Of a stretch of 64,000 nucleotides of DNA, positions 1-8,973 are shown in pieces. Below the pieces are notes generated by a model, which worked only from the letters and a program-made list of their open reading frames with translations, had not been told where the DNA came from and did not search any database. The position numbers and the translations under genes are program-made. This DNA comes from an uncultured Rhizobium sp. (GTDB lineage: Bacteria > Pseudomonadota > Alphaproteobacteria > Rhizobiales > Rhizobiaceae). Position 1 is the stretch's first letter. Each line of letters opens with the position of its first letter. The stretch is from positions 32,122-96,121 of the forward strand of contig CAMFIE010000014.1 in NCBI GenBank assembly GCA_945952315.1. The letters are read 5' to 3'.

Positions 1-141
1 AATCTGCTCGAATATGCGCTCGATGTGCAGCATGTGGAGATGAATGCCCTGATCGCGCTCTGCGGCGTGGAACTGGTCTTCCTGCTCGTCACCCTCGGCT
101 TTGCCTGGATCGAGAAACTCGGCTCCGCCGACGGTCACTGA
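1..141 (+). CDS. C-terminal end of a small membrane protein (partial)
   Basis: The frame open from base 1 runs 46 codons to a TGA at 139-141, so only the C-terminus of the protein is present. It contains one clearly hydrophobic stretch (ALIALCGVELVFLLVTLGFAW) and a short polar tail, which suggests a final transmembrane helix with the tail outside the bilayer. It converges on the autotransporter gene with 11 bases between the two stops. The family cannot be told from this fragment. Confidence 0.5.
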   Translation, partial: NLLEYALDVQHVEMNALIALCGVELVFLLVTLGFAWIEKLGSADGH

Positions 142-152
142 GGCTGTAGCCG

Positions 153-3100
153 CTAGAAGCGGATGTTCAGGGCCGCATGGGTGCTGTGGGTGTTGCTGTT
201 CGCGCTGATCTGGCCCGTATAGGCGACCGCAAGCGAAGCCTCTTTTGAAAGTCTGGCTGACAGATTGATGCCGCCGATCAGCCGGTTGCGGTCGCCCGGC
301 AGTCCGGCGATCTCGAATGTGCCGCCATCGGCAAAGCGCATGCCCGTCATCGGGGTATTCCGGCCGAGGCTGTGCTGCCAGCCGAGCGTTCCCGAAAGCG
401 TGATGGGTGTTCCGGCCAGATCCCACTGGCTCTGCATGCGCATGCCGAGGGTGGTGACGGTGCCGGTCGTATCCTGCGGATCGACCTGGAGCGCGGCAAG
501 TCCGCCCTGTTCCACAAAGCCATCGGTCGAGAGCCGGGCCGTCGAGAAGCCGGCGAAGGGCTGGAAAGACATATCCAGCCCTTTCGCGAGGGGCAGATCC
601 ACATGGTAGGAAAGTTCGGTGAAGGCCATTGCCATGCGAGCGTCGTAGCGGCCGGTCAACGCTGCCGAATATCCGGGGAAAGACACGCGGCGACTGGTCT
701 TCACCTCGTTCCAGCCGTAGGACAGGCCGCCTTGCAAGGCGAGGTTGCCCCACTGGGCATGGCCGGAGATGCCTGCGACCGGCCCCCCGCTTTCTGCCTT
801 TTCGGCGGCTGAACTGCCAAGACGGGTGGTCTGATAGCCACCAAACAGGCCAAACCGTGCGTTGTCGAACACAGGCGCTTCCACGCCACCGACAAAGCCG
901 CTCGTTTCTTCGTCAAAGCCGCGTGCATTGCCATCGCCGTCCCGGGCGCCGAACCGGTTGAAGCCGTCGATCCAGAAGGCATTGCAGCGCTCTTGCGGGC
1001 CTTTGTCGAAGGCGCCACTGCAGGGCTCGGATTCGCCGAAGGTGCCGCGGCCATGGTTCAGCACGGCGTCACGGGTTGCAACACTGGCGTCGATCATGGC
1101 GCTGATCAGCGAGGGATGGATTTCGCCCGATAGCGCATCATAGGCGGTGCGGGCCGCGCTGTCGGACGGCAGAAAACCGATTGCGCCGCGCAGCGCATTG
1201 CCGGTGGCAAGGCTTTGCAGACCGGCAGCGGTCGCCCGCTGATTGCGTGTCAGCGCAGCATCGGCAAAGGCGCGGCTCTCGGCCACTTCCAGATAGACAT
1301 TGTTGGCATCATAGCTGTCGCGAAGAGCGTAGAAATTCGAAATCGCGGAATTGCCGGAAAGCGTATAGCGGCCCGAAACACCGCCTGCCGCGCTCAGCAC
1401 CGTATAGCGGGTGTTCGGCGTAAAGTCGCCCGCGCCGTAGCGCACCGCCTGCAGCACCGCTCCGTTTTCGATCACCGCGGTTCCGGTCGCCGAAATCCGG
1501 TCGGACGTGGTGGAACCCGGCACCAGCTCTGCCATGTAGGTGGAGCCCGTCCTTGCGGTGTAGTTGCCATTGACAGTCAGCGTGCCCGGGCTGTTGCCGG
1601 GCGCCACCGTGGAGCCGGACTGGGTGACAAGCCCGCCAATGGTGCCGGAGCCGGAAAGCGTGGTGCCGGATTGCGCGGTGACCTGCGAGTGGGAAAGCGA
1701 GCCATTCACCTTCAGTCCACCGGTAGAAAGGGTGGTTGCGCCAGTATAGCTATCGGAATTTCCGGTGACCGTCATCAAGCCCGCGCCGCTCTTGATCAGC
1801 GTGCCGGTGCCGGTGAGCGATCCGGCAAAGGTGGTTGCATCCGCATAGTCGAAGGTGAGCGCCCCGGTGACGGCATATTGGCCATTGATCGAGACCGGCA
1901 GTCCGGCATTGCCCGCGACCTTCAGCGCCGCGCCCGAAGCGATGGTCGTCGTGCCGGTAAAGGCGGATGTGTCACCCGAAAGGATGGTGGTTCCCGACAG
2001 CACGCGGATGGCACCCGATCCCGTGAGGGCGGAGGCGAATGTATAATTCGTGCCGGTGTGATTGAAGGTGAGGGTTCCGGTCCCGGCGCCGAAGGTAATG
2101 GTGCCTGCAGTGATCGTACCGGCGGCATTTGCCGCGTTCCCGGCCGCGGCCCCGATGGACAGGGTGCCGGTTGAACCCGCATTCGCGGCAAGGCTGAGCG
2201 AGGTCGCGGAGACGGTCGCTCCGTTTGAAACGGTGAGCGCGCCGGTGCCTGACCGACCGACGGTGAGGGCACCGGAACTGGTCCATGCGGACCCGGACCC
2301 GTCCACCGTTGCCGTGCCGGTTGCGCCAGCATTGTAACCAAGCGAGCCGGTCGTGTCGGAGACCGAAGCGCCGTTGGTGACGGCGAGCGTGCCCGTGCCG
2401 GTATTGCCGATCGCCAGGGCGCCGTTGCTCGTCCATCGGGAGCCGGAACCATCCACCGTTGCCGTGCCGGTGGAGCCGGTATTGGTGCCGACCGCGCCGG
2501 ATGCACTGGTCAGCTGGCCGCCGCTCTGGATTGCGAGCGTGCCATGGGCGCCGTTCGACATGCCCACATTGGTATTGGCCGCCGTGACGGCGCCACTGTT
2601 CTTTACCGTCAGGCTGCCGGTGCCGAAACTGCCGATGTCGAGCGTCGTCGCTGACCAGGAGGAGCCGGTTCCGTCGACGGTTGCGGTGCCGGTTCCCGTG
2701 GCCGTCAGGCCAATCGCGCTCGCCGTGCTCGTCACCTGCCCGCCGCTCTGGATCAGCAGCGTGCCCGTCGATCCGCTGTTGGAGGCGACAGAGAGCGTGC
2801 CGGTGGAAATGGCGCCGTGGTTTCGAACCGTTGTCGAACCGGTACCGGAATTGGCGATGGTCAGGCCCGTGCTGGTGGTCAGGAGCGAGCCTGTTCCATC
2901 GATCACGGTGGTGCCGGTGGTGCCCGTCTGGTAACCCATCTGCACCGTGGTGGTCGTGACCTTGCCGCCATTGGTGAGGGAGAGCGAACCTGAACCGGAA
3001 TTGCCGATCAACAGGGTGCCGGTGCCGGTCCATTGCGACCCCGCCCCATCCACGCCGACCGTGCCGGTCGATCCGGCATTTGCACCGATGCTGGAGCCGC

Positions 3101-4685
3101 TCGCCGTCGTCATTTGTGCGCCATTGCGAAGGGTGAGCGTGCCGGTTCCCGAAAGGCCGACATTCACGCCGCTGCCATTGGTCCATTTCGAACCGGTGCC
3201 ATCCAGCGTGACGGAGCCTTGCACGCCCGCGTTGAGACCAATGCCGCTGATCACCGCCGCACTGCTCAGCTGCCCGCCATTGCGGACAATCACCGTGCCG
3301 GTGCCGAGCTGGCCAAAGGCAAAGCCGCTGGTCGTGGTCCATTTCGAGCCCGTGCCATCCACGGTGACGGTGCCGGTCGATCCGGTGCCATATCCCACGG
3401 CGGCCGAGGTGCCGGTCGCCTGTCCGCCGTTTGAAAGCGTCAGCGAACCCGTGCCGGAATTGCCGACGGTGACGCCCCCGCTGTTCGTCCAGAGCGATCC
3501 CGCACCATCAACGGTCATCGAACCGGTTGAACCAGCGGCGTTGCCGATGGAACCGGCGGTGTTGCTGACGCTGCCGCCGCCCGAAACGGTCACCGTGCCG
3601 GTGCCATAGTTCCCGACATAAAGCGCGTTGGTTGTGTTCCACTGCGAGCCGGTGCCGTCCACCAGGACCGTCCCGTTGCTGCCGGTGCTGCTGCCGACAT
3701 AGCTGTAATTGTGACTGACCAACCCGCCATTGCGGACATTGAGCGTCGCGGTTCCGAAGCTGCCGACGAAGAAATTGCCGGTGGTCGTCCAGCTGGAGCC
3801 GGTGCCATCGACCGTCATCGTGCCATTCGAACCGGCATTGACGCCGATGATGTTGTTGCCGGTGGTGCCGGAAATCTGTCCGCCATTGCGAACCGTAACC
3901 GTGCCCGTGCCGCTTTGCCCGACGAAGACACCATTGGTGCTCGTCCATTTCGAGCCAGACCCGTCGACCGTGACGGTGCCGTTCGATCCGGTGGAGTAAC
4001 CGACATAGCCGTAGACATTGCTCGCCTGGCCTCCGCCGGAAAGCGTCAGGGCAGCGGTGCCGGAGCTGCCCACATAGATCGAGTTGGTAATGGTCCATTT
4101 CGAGCCGCTGCCCGAAACCGTGGCGGTGCCGTTCGAGCCCGCATTGCTGCCGATATAGCCGTAGCTGCTGCTCACCTGTCCGCTGCCGGATACGGTGAGT
4201 GACCCCGTGCCGGTGCTCCCGACATAAAGGTTGCCGCTGTTTGTCCAGGCGGAGCCTGATCCGTCGATCGTGGCCGAGCCCGTGCTGCCGGCATTGGCTC
4301 CGAGTGTCGCCGCGCTGGAATTGGTCAAGGTTCCGCCGCTGTCGATCCGCAACTGCCCGCCGGTTGCGGTAGATCCGACCGTCAAGCCGCTCGCCGCGGA
4401 CCCGGCCGTGCTGATCACGGCACCGGTTGCATGGTTGATGGTGACCGAATCGGAAGAGGTCGGAACACCGCTTGCCGACCAGTTGCCCGCCGTGTTCCAG
4501 TCCGTGCCGGTGACCGGTGCCCAGGTCTTCGATCCCGCAAGGGCCGGATTGAGCATCATGGATGACGAAAGGAGCATGGCCAGCGAAAGACGGATCAGCC
4601 GCCGTTTCGTGCGTTGCGGGCAGATCTGCCTGTCTGGAATGCCAGCCGTTCGGCCCACAGGGGCGGGCAGGGAAAGAGACGCCAT
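153..4685 (-). CDS. Repeat-rich autotransporter (type V secretion), C-terminal beta-barrel
   Basis: A predicted surface or secreted adhesin-like autotransporter of about 1510 residues. An N-terminal signal with an unusually long basic lead (RTKRRLIRLSLAMLL) ends at NPALA near residue 50. The passenger holds about 13 imperfect units of roughly 43 residues rich in Gly, Thr, Ser and Val, each with a DGSGSxWT motif and a GTGxLTV motif, as expected for a beta-helix. A PATR-like stretch (SGAGLMTVTG) follows. The last 270 residues look like an autotransporter barrel and end in Phe (HAALNIRF), the usual outer-membrane signature. I chose the ATG at 4685 because AAGGG lies about 9 bases upstream; an ATG at 4751 and a GTG at 4754 in the same frame would add 22-23 residues. 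The AT-rich 250 bases upstream (4755-5004) should carry the promoter and show no gene. The function of the passenger is unknown. Confidence 0.85.
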   Translation of the reverse strand: MASLSLPAPVGRTAGIPDRQICPQRTKRRLIRLSLAMLLSSSMMLNPALAGSKTWAPVTGTDWNTAGNWSASGVPTSSDSVTINHATGAVISTAGSAASGLTVGSTATGGQLRIDSGGTLTNSSAATLGANAGSTGSATIDGSGSAWTNSGNLYVGSTGTGSLTVSGSGQVSSSYGYIGSNAGSNGTATVSGSGSKWTITNSIYVGSSGTAALTLSGGGQASNVYGYVGYSTGSNGTVTVDGSGSKWTSTNGVFVGQSGTGTVTVRNGGQISGTTGNNIIGVNAGSNGTMTVDGTGSSWTTTGNFFVGSFGTATLNVRNGGLVSHNYSYVGSSTGSNGTVLVDGTGSQWNTTNALYVGNYGTGTVTVSGGGSVSNTAGSIGNAAGSTGSMTVDGAGSLWTNSGGVTVGNSGTGSLTLSNGGQATGTSAAVGYGTGSTGTVTVDGTGSKWTTTSGFAFGQLGTGTVIVRNGGQLSSAAVISGIGLNAGVQGSVTLDGTGSKWTNGSGVNVGLSGTGTLTLRNGAQMTTASGSSIGANAGSTGTVGVDGAGSQWTGTGTLLIGNSGSGSLSLTNGGKVTTTTVQMGYQTGTTGTTVIDGTGSLLTTSTGLTIANSGTGSTTVRNHGAISTGTLSVASNSGSTGTLLIQSGGQVTSTASAIGLTATGTGTATVDGTGSSWSATTLDIGSFGTGSLTVKNSGAVTAANTNVGMSNGAHGTLAIQSGGQLTSASGAVGTNTGSTGTATVDGSGSRWTSNGALAIGNTGTGTLAVTNGASVSDTTGSLGYNAGATGTATVDGSGSAWTSSGALTVGRSGTGALTVSNGATVSATSLSLAANAGSTGTLSIGAAAGNAANAAGTITAGTITFGAGTGTLTFNHTGTNYTFASALTGSGAIRVLSGTTILSGDTSAFTGTTTIASGAALKVAGNAGLPVSINGQYAVTGALTFDYADATTFAGSLTGTGTLIKSGAGLMTVTGNSDSYTGATTLSTGGLKVNGSLSHSQVTAQSGTTLSGSGTIGGLVTQSGSTVAPGNSPGTLTVNGNYTARTGSTYMAELVPGSTTSDRISATGTAVIENGAVLQAVRYGAGDFTPNTRYTVLSAAGGVSGRYTLSGNSAISNFYALRDSYDANNVYLEVAESRAFADAALTRNQRATAAGLQSLATGNALRGAIGFLPSDSAARTAYDALSGEIHPSLISAMIDASVATRDAVLNHGRGTFGESEPCSGAFDKGPQERCNAFWIDGFNRFGARDGDGNARGFDEETSGFVGGVEAPVFDNARFGLFGGYQTTRLGSSAAEKAESGGPVAGISGHAQWGNLALQGGLSYGWNEVKTSRRVSFPGYSAALTGRYDARMAMAFTELSYHVDLPLAKGLDMSFQPFAGFSTARLSTDGFVEQGGLAALQVDPQDTTGTVTTLGMRMQSQWDLAGTPITLSGTLGWQHSLGRNTPMTGMRFADGGTFEIAGLPGDRNRLIGGINLSARLSKEASLAVAYTGQISANSNTHSTHAALNIRF
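2200..4330 (-). repeat. Coding tandem repeats of about 129 bp in the autotransporter passenger
   Basis: Roughly 13 diverged units encode alternating motifs (DGSGSxWT, then VGxxGTGxLTV, then a Gly/Asn-rich turn with GxNAGS). Units differ at many synonymous and non-synonymous sites, so this is an old array and not a recent expansion. Boundaries are approximate. The biased composition keeps several other frames open across the array; these are not genes. Confidence 0.8.
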
Positions 4686-5004
4686 CCGCCAAAACCCTTG
4701 CGGACTGCTTTCACCCGGCCTGTCGTGCAATAGTCTGGCATGCGAGCACATCACGCGGGCACTGGCCCCTCTGCGGTAAATATTTTTAATAGATTATTAT
4801 TAGTAAAACATGGTTAATGTTGCTTTAAAAAATGAACCTGAAGTGGAAATTATAGGTAATTTCCGCCCTATATTGCGGATTGTGCACTTCTTGATTGTCT
4901 GGCTGGCATTCCGGCCCTCGGTGGATCTTGCGAAGGCATCGCTCGCACACGGCGGCGCGCATGTCGCCCGGGATGAGGCGGGCAGCACCCGCGGCATTCC
5001 ATTC

Positions 5005-5676
5005 CTATCTTGCAGAGGCGGCGCTGCGTTTTTCGAGATGGCCGACCAGCCGGACGAGGGGCCAGAGGATCACGAAATAGATGATGGCCGCGCCGATCAG
5101 CGGCGTCGGATTGGCCATCAGGGCCTGCGTATCATTGGCCTGCTTGAGAAGGTCCGGCATGGCCACGACCGAAGCCAGGGCCGTATCCTTGATGGTCGAG
5201 ATGCAATTCGAGGTGAGGGGCGGGATCATGACCTTGACCGCCTGCGGCAGGATGATCTTGCGCATGGCGAGCCAGAACGGAATGCCAAGGCTCGCAGCCG
5301 CCTCGAACTGGCCCTTCTGGACCGTGCCGATCCCGGCGCGGCAAACCTCCGCCGTGAAGGCCGCCAGCACCATCGACAGCGCAAGGGTTGCGGAGGTGAA
5401 GGACGAAAACGAAATGCCCACGAAGGGCAGGGCGTAGTAGATCAGGATCAGCACGACTAGGATCGGCAGGGCCCGGAACACATCGATATAGGCAATCGCC
5501 AGATACTGAAACGGCTTCGGCGCATAAAGCCGCATGAAACAGAGGGCGAGGCCGAAGAGGCTGCCGAAGAAAATCGCGGCCAGCCCGAGCAGGAGCGTGT
5601 TGCCAAGCCCGCGCAGCAGGATGGGGAAGGACCGGACGAGGATATCCCAGTTGAAGAAGGTTTCGATCAAACCCAT
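5005..5676 (-). CDS. Polar amino acid ABC transporter, permease subunit
   Basis: An inner-membrane permease of the HisM/GlnP family, 223 residues, the normal length. It starts with a short cytoplasmic segment and has several hydrophobic helices (FPILLRGLGNTLLLGLAA near residues 18-35, YIDVFRALPILVVLILIYYALPF near 83-105). The EAA-type loop reads EAAASLGIPFWLAMRKIILPQAV, the contact site for the ATPase. It is the last gene of a set with the solute-binding protein and the PLP enzyme on the same strand. No second permease and no ATP-binding gene follow: the next gene down is the autotransporter. It must form a homodimer or work with subunits encoded elsewhere. Confidence 0.9.
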   Translation of the reverse strand: MGLIETFFNWDILVRSFPILLRGLGNTLLLGLAAIFFGSLFGLALCFMRLYAPKPFQYLAIAYIDVFRALPILVVLILIYYALPFVGISFSSFTSATLALSMVLAAFTAEVCRAGIGTVQKGQFEAAASLGIPFWLAMRKIILPQAVKVMIPPLTSNCISTIKDTALASVVAMPDLLKQANDTQALMANPTPLIGAAIIYFVILWPLVRLVGHLEKRSAASAR

Positions 5677-5723
5677 GACGTCTGCCCCCGCGCTTCGCCT
5701 TTTGTGGCCCGATGGATTTTGAA

Positions 5724-5754
5724 CGAGGCTGCGGCGGCCGGCACCGCAGCCTCG
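5724..5754 (-). promoter_or_regulatory. Intercistronic hairpin between solute-binding protein and permease genes
   Basis: An 11-bp perfect stem (CGAGGCTGCGG at 5724-5734 with its complement at 5744-5754) with a 9-base loop lies just after the binding-protein stop. No U-run follows on the minus strand, so it is more likely an mRNA-stability element than a terminator. Such hairpins often raise binding-protein levels relative to permease in ABC operons; that role is inferred here. Confidence 0.6.
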
Positions 5755-5761
5755 GTTTCCT

Positions 5762-6547
5762 TTACTTGGCGGCCGGTATCGGCATCACGGTCACGGTTGA
5801 GGTTCCGGCATCCGGATCCACGCCAAACCACTTCTTGTGGATCGCAGCCAGCGTTCCATCGGTCTTCATCGCGGAAATCGCGTCGTTGATCCTGGGAAGA
5901 AGCGCATGGTCCTTCTTCGCCATCATTGCGAAACGCTCGCCGGTCGGAATGCGCACGAGGATCTTCAGCCCCGGCATTTTCTGGATGGCGAACTGGAAGC
6001 CCGCGAGCTCGCCCGCGCCCCCCTCGATGCGGCCATTCTGCACATCGAGCAGCAGATCCTGCTGTGCGGCATAGCTCTTGACCTCGGCTATACCGAGCTT
6101 TTCGGCATTTTCCTTGGCCCAGGCCTCGCCGGTCGTGGCCCCGACCACGCCGATGACCTTGCCCTTCAGATCCTCGAGTGTCTTGACCGCCGAGCCTTCC
6201 TTGCCAACGATCGTGCCATCGCTGTCATAATAGGGCTGGGTAAAGGACTGGGTCTTCAGTCGCTCGTCCGTCACCGAAATCGACGAAATCGCAAAATCGA
6301 TGCGGCCGGAGCTTGTGGCGGCAAACAGGGCCTGAAAGCCGAGCGGCTGAAACTCGGCTTCCATGCCGATGCGTTTTGCCGCCTCCTGCGCGACATCCAC
6401 TTCATAGCCTTCGAAGGTCCCGGATTCATTCTGGAATTCCCAGGGCGGATTGGCGGCATAGGAGCCGACGATGATCTTGCCGTCTGCGAAGGCCGACGAG
6501 ACCATCAGCGTGAAGGCTGCGGCGGCCATGAGTGCGGTTTTAAGCAT
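5762..6547 (-). CDS. Amino acid ABC transporter substrate-binding protein
   Basis: A periplasmic binding protein of the family-3 (polar amino acid) type, 261 residues. The ATG at 6547 is chosen because GAGAGGA sits directly upstream and a clean signal peptide follows (MLKTALMAAAAFTLMVSSAFA, cut before DGK); the longer frame to 6619 lacks this. Family features include the early NPPWEF and FEGYEVDVAQEAAKRIG segments, IDFAISSISVTDER, the Pro-Tyr-Tyr motif TQPYYDSDG, and the lobe-2 segment GKVIGVVGATTGEAWAKENA. Ligand cannot be read from sequence. The gene lies between the PLP enzyme and the permease, so the substrate may be what that enzyme acts on. Confidence 0.92.
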   Translation of the reverse strand: MLKTALMAAAAFTLMVSSAFADGKIIVGSYAANPPWEFQNESGTFEGYEVDVAQEAAKRIGMEAEFQPLGFQALFAATSSGRIDFAISSISVTDERLKTQSFTQPYYDSDGTIVGKEGSAVKTLEDLKGKVIGVVGATTGEAWAKENAEKLGIAEVKSYAAQQDLLLDVQNGRIEGGAGELAGFQFAIQKMPGLKILVRIPTGERFAMMAKKDHALLPRINDAISAMKTDGTLAAIHKKWFGVDPDAGTSTVTVMPIPAAK

Positions 6548-6625
6548 GGTTCCTCTCTTTTCTCTTTGTTGTCCGGAATGATGGCAGTTCACTTCAGGTT
6601 TCGCCGGCGCGGAACGCATTCCGCG

Positions 6626-7765
6626 TCAGGCGGATCGGGTCCTCCCCGTCGGCACAATGCGCGTGAGCGCATTGAACAGCTCTTCCACCGCGCCTTCGGC
6701 CGTCACCACGCCTGGCGACAGCCGCAGGGTGCTGCCGCGCGCATCGCAAAAGAGGGCTCTTTCGCGCAAGGCCGCAATCAGCGCCTGCGGTTCGGTGGTT
6801 TCCGGCAGGGTCAGCATCACGCTGCCGCCACGCGCATAGTCATTCAGGGGCGAGACGATCGGCCAGCCGAGATCACGGGCATGATCGATGATGCGGCGGC
6901 AGGCCCGCAGATTATTGTCGCGAAGGGCGGAAATGCCGTGCTCCATCACCCACCGGATGCCCGGAAGCGAGGCAACCGCCGGGAGGATCGACGGCGTGCC
7001 ATGATCAAACCGGCGTGCATCTCCGGCATACCGGAATGCGTCGAGATCCCAGGAAAACGGATTGTCCTGGCTGAACCAGCCGCGAAGCTCCGGCTGGCAA
7101 ACGGCCAGCAGGTCGGGACGCACATGCAGGATGCCCGCGCCGGACGCGCCGCAGAGCCATTTCAGCGAAGTCGAGACGACAAAATCGAAGGCACCGCCGG
7201 CCACCGAAAATGGCACGATGCCAACGCCTTGCGTGATATCGACCCCGACAATCGAGCCCATCGCCCGGCCATGGGCGGCAAGGGTCTCGACGTCCACCCG
7301 GTGCGAGGTTGTCGATGAAACGAAGGTCAGAAGGGCAAGGCCCACGTCATTCTGCCAGCGGGCGATGAAATCCTCATCCCGCACCCAGGCCTCACCCCGG
7401 CGAAACGGCACGGTTTCGAGCATGAAGCCAAAGCGCGGGGCAAGGCCCGCCAGCAAAAAATGCAGGCTCGGAAAACAATCGGCAGCGACCAGCACGCGCT
7501 GCCCCCGCAGCCGCTCCGCAGGCAGGCCGCCGATCAGGCTGTAAAGCGCCGTGGTCACGTTTTCCGTGGTCGTCATCGATCCGGCAGGAGCATCGATCAC
7601 CGCACGCCAGGCATCGATGAATGCCTGCCGTTCGGCAAGCGCTGCCGGCCATTGCCCGTCATCTTCCGCCGACCACACCTTTGAAAAGCGCGAAAGCGCC
7701 TCGCCCATACGGGCTGCCTTGCCCGGAAAGGTGCCGATGGAATGGTAGAGAAAGTAGCCGGACAT
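6626..7765 (-). CDS. Class V aminotransferase / kynureninase-like PLP enzyme
   Basis: A fold-type I PLP-dependent enzyme of 379 residues. The presumed Schiff-base lysine is in STSLKWLCGASGAGIL, preceded by the cofactor Asp in GVDITQGVGIVPF. The segment TTENVTTALYSLIGGL fits the N-terminal phosphate-binding region of class V enzymes. The ATG at 7765 is chosen because GAGG stands 6 bases upstream; a TTG at 7777 is a weaker option. It is the first structural gene after the GntR regulator, and the palindrome at 7781-7792 lies 15 bases upstream. The pairing with an amino acid importer suggests catabolism or conversion of an imported amino acid. Whether it is a kynureninase, a desulfurase or a transaminase cannot be decided. 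Confidence 0.8.
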   Translation of the reverse strand: MSGYFLYHSIGTFPGKAARMGEALSRFSKVWSAEDDGQWPAALAERQAFIDAWRAVIDAPAGSMTTTENVTTALYSLIGGLPAERLRGQRVLVAADCFPSLHFLLAGLAPRFGFMLETVPFRRGEAWVRDEDFIARWQNDVGLALLTFVSSTTSHRVDVETLAAHGRAMGSIVGVDITQGVGIVPFSVAGGAFDFVVSTSLKWLCGASGAGILHVRPDLLAVCQPELRGWFSQDNPFSWDLDAFRYAGDARRFDHGTPSILPAVASLPGIRWVMEHGISALRDNNLRACRRIIDHARDLGWPIVSPLNDYARGGSVMLTLPETTEPQALIAALRERALFCDARGSTLRLSPGVVTAEGAVEELFNALTRIVPTGRTRSA

Positions 7766-7780
7766 TTCAAACCTCAACTA

Positions 7781-7792
7781 TTTTGATCAAAA
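7781..7792. promoter_or_regulatory. Candidate operator of the GntR regulator (perfect 12-bp palindrome)
   Basis: TTTTGATCAAAA is a perfect palindrome 15 bases before the start of the PLP-enzyme gene. Its 10-bp core TTTGATCAAA recurs at 8720-8729 just before the adjacent gntR gene. The shared site in front of regulator and target is the main evidence for an operator. Confidence 0.6.
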
Positions 7793-7944
7793 GATCACAA
7801 TAGTGGGTTGTCGTCAATGAGGCTTCGAAAGGGAACGCTTCGCCGTCGTCGATTGCAGGAAATCGACAACAGCCTCGTAAAAACAGAATGATGATGTGGG
7901 ATGTCACCTTACGGCTTCTGGCCCGGGCGACACAGGATCGAGAG

Positions 7945-8694
7945 TCAGGCGGTGATCAGGCTGCGCAGGAGATCCTGCGTATCACGGATATCCGCAACCA
8001 TTTCCTCGCGCGCCCGGCCCGCATCACGCTGGCGCATGGCGGCGATGATTCTGCGGTGGTGAACGGTATAGGAGCGGAAATCTTCCGTTGCCATGCGTGG
8101 CTCCACATAGGCCGAGAGCATGCGCATGTAAGGCCCGTAACGCAACCAGAGCGTGTCTATCAACTGAATGAGAACTTCCGACCGGGAGGCGCTGTAAACC
8201 CGGTAGTGGAACGCGCGGTTGAAATCCAGCATTTCCACAACGAGGCCCTTGCGGGCGCCAAGTTCATGGGCCTCGACCACTTCATCCAGCGCGTCGAGCT
8301 CCTCCGGCGTGGCATGCAGCGCGGCCAGTTCCGTCGCCATGCCTTCAATGGCAACGCGCGCCCTGCAAAGGTCATCCAGCCGGCCGACGCTGACGGGCGG
8401 CACGCGGGCCGATCCGTTGCGCGAGACCTCCAGCGCATTTTCAGCGGCCAGCCGCCGGAGTGCTTCCCGAACCGGCATGTGGCTGGTGCTGAAGGACTGT
8501 GAAAGCGCGGCGATCGTCAGAACCTGGCCCGGATCAAATCGTCCCAGAAGCAGCGCTTCGCGCAACTTCTCGTATACTGCGTCCTGAACCGTGACGCGTC
8601 CCGTTACCGGACCGAAATTTTCGTCCAACGCCAATCTGCGCCCCTCTTTTCGATCTCGCTGATATCGCTCATCAGCCGAATCTAACGGTCGCAT
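7945..8694 (-). CDS. GntR-family transcriptional regulator, FCD type
   Basis: A DNA-binding regulator of 249 residues. The winged helix-turn-helix is at about residues 36-95 (TVQDAVYEKLREALLLG, then HMPVREALRRLAAENALEV), and the C-terminal two-thirds is an all-helical FCD ligand domain with the metal-site type segments FNRAFHYRVY and HHRRIIAAM. It lies directly upstream of, and on the same strand as, the PLP enzyme and transporter genes, 179 bases before them. A copy of the TTTGATCAAA palindrome 25 bases before its start implies autoregulation. The ligand is probably the transported amino acid or its product; this is inference. The start at 8694 has GAGG immediately before it, with too little spacing to be certain. 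Confidence 0.88.
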   Translation of the reverse strand: MRPLDSADERYQRDRKEGRRLALDENFGPVTGRVTVQDAVYEKLREALLLGRFDPGQVLTIAALSQSFSTSHMPVREALRRLAAENALEVSRNGSARVPPVSVGRLDDLCRARVAIEGMATELAALHATPEELDALDEVVEAHELGARKGLVVEMLDFNRAFHYRVYSASRSEVLIQLIDTLWLRYGPYMRMLSAYVEPRMATEDFRSYTVHHRRIIAAMRQRDAGRAREEMVADIRDTQDLLRSLITA

Positions 8695-8719
8695 CCTCGA
8701 AAAACAAGCGAGAACATCG

Positions 8720-8729
8720 TTTGATCAAA
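8720..8729. promoter_or_regulatory. Second copy of the TTTGATCAAA palindrome, upstream of gntR
   Basis: A perfect 10-bp palindrome 25 bases before the gntR start. It matches the core of the site at 7781-7792. Probable autoregulatory operator. Confidence 0.55.
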
Positions 8730-8973
8730 TGCGCAGAGTGGCTTGCTCGAGACAGGATGCCCTCTCGCGCCACCAGTGGCACCGCGCAGCAAGGCGGCTG
8801 AATGAATGGCATTTTTCTACGAAGATTGCAGTTTTCAGGAATGGGGGAGGAGATTGGCCGATCAATTTTTTATTTTAGCTTGTCGCTTGCCGCAGGCCTG
8901 CCGAATAACTGTCATGGAAAGGAGAGGGCGCCTATCCTGATTGTGTAGATAAAATCAATGGCCTAGGCCGTTG

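Noticed and set aside
1215..4779. Several long plus-strand and off-frame minus-strand open frames over the autotransporter repeats
   Set aside because: They exist because the GC-rich repeat unit lacks stops in other frames. Their products are Pro/Val- or Arg/His-rich shadows with no domain, whereas the 153-4685 frame has a signal peptide, repeats and a barrel.
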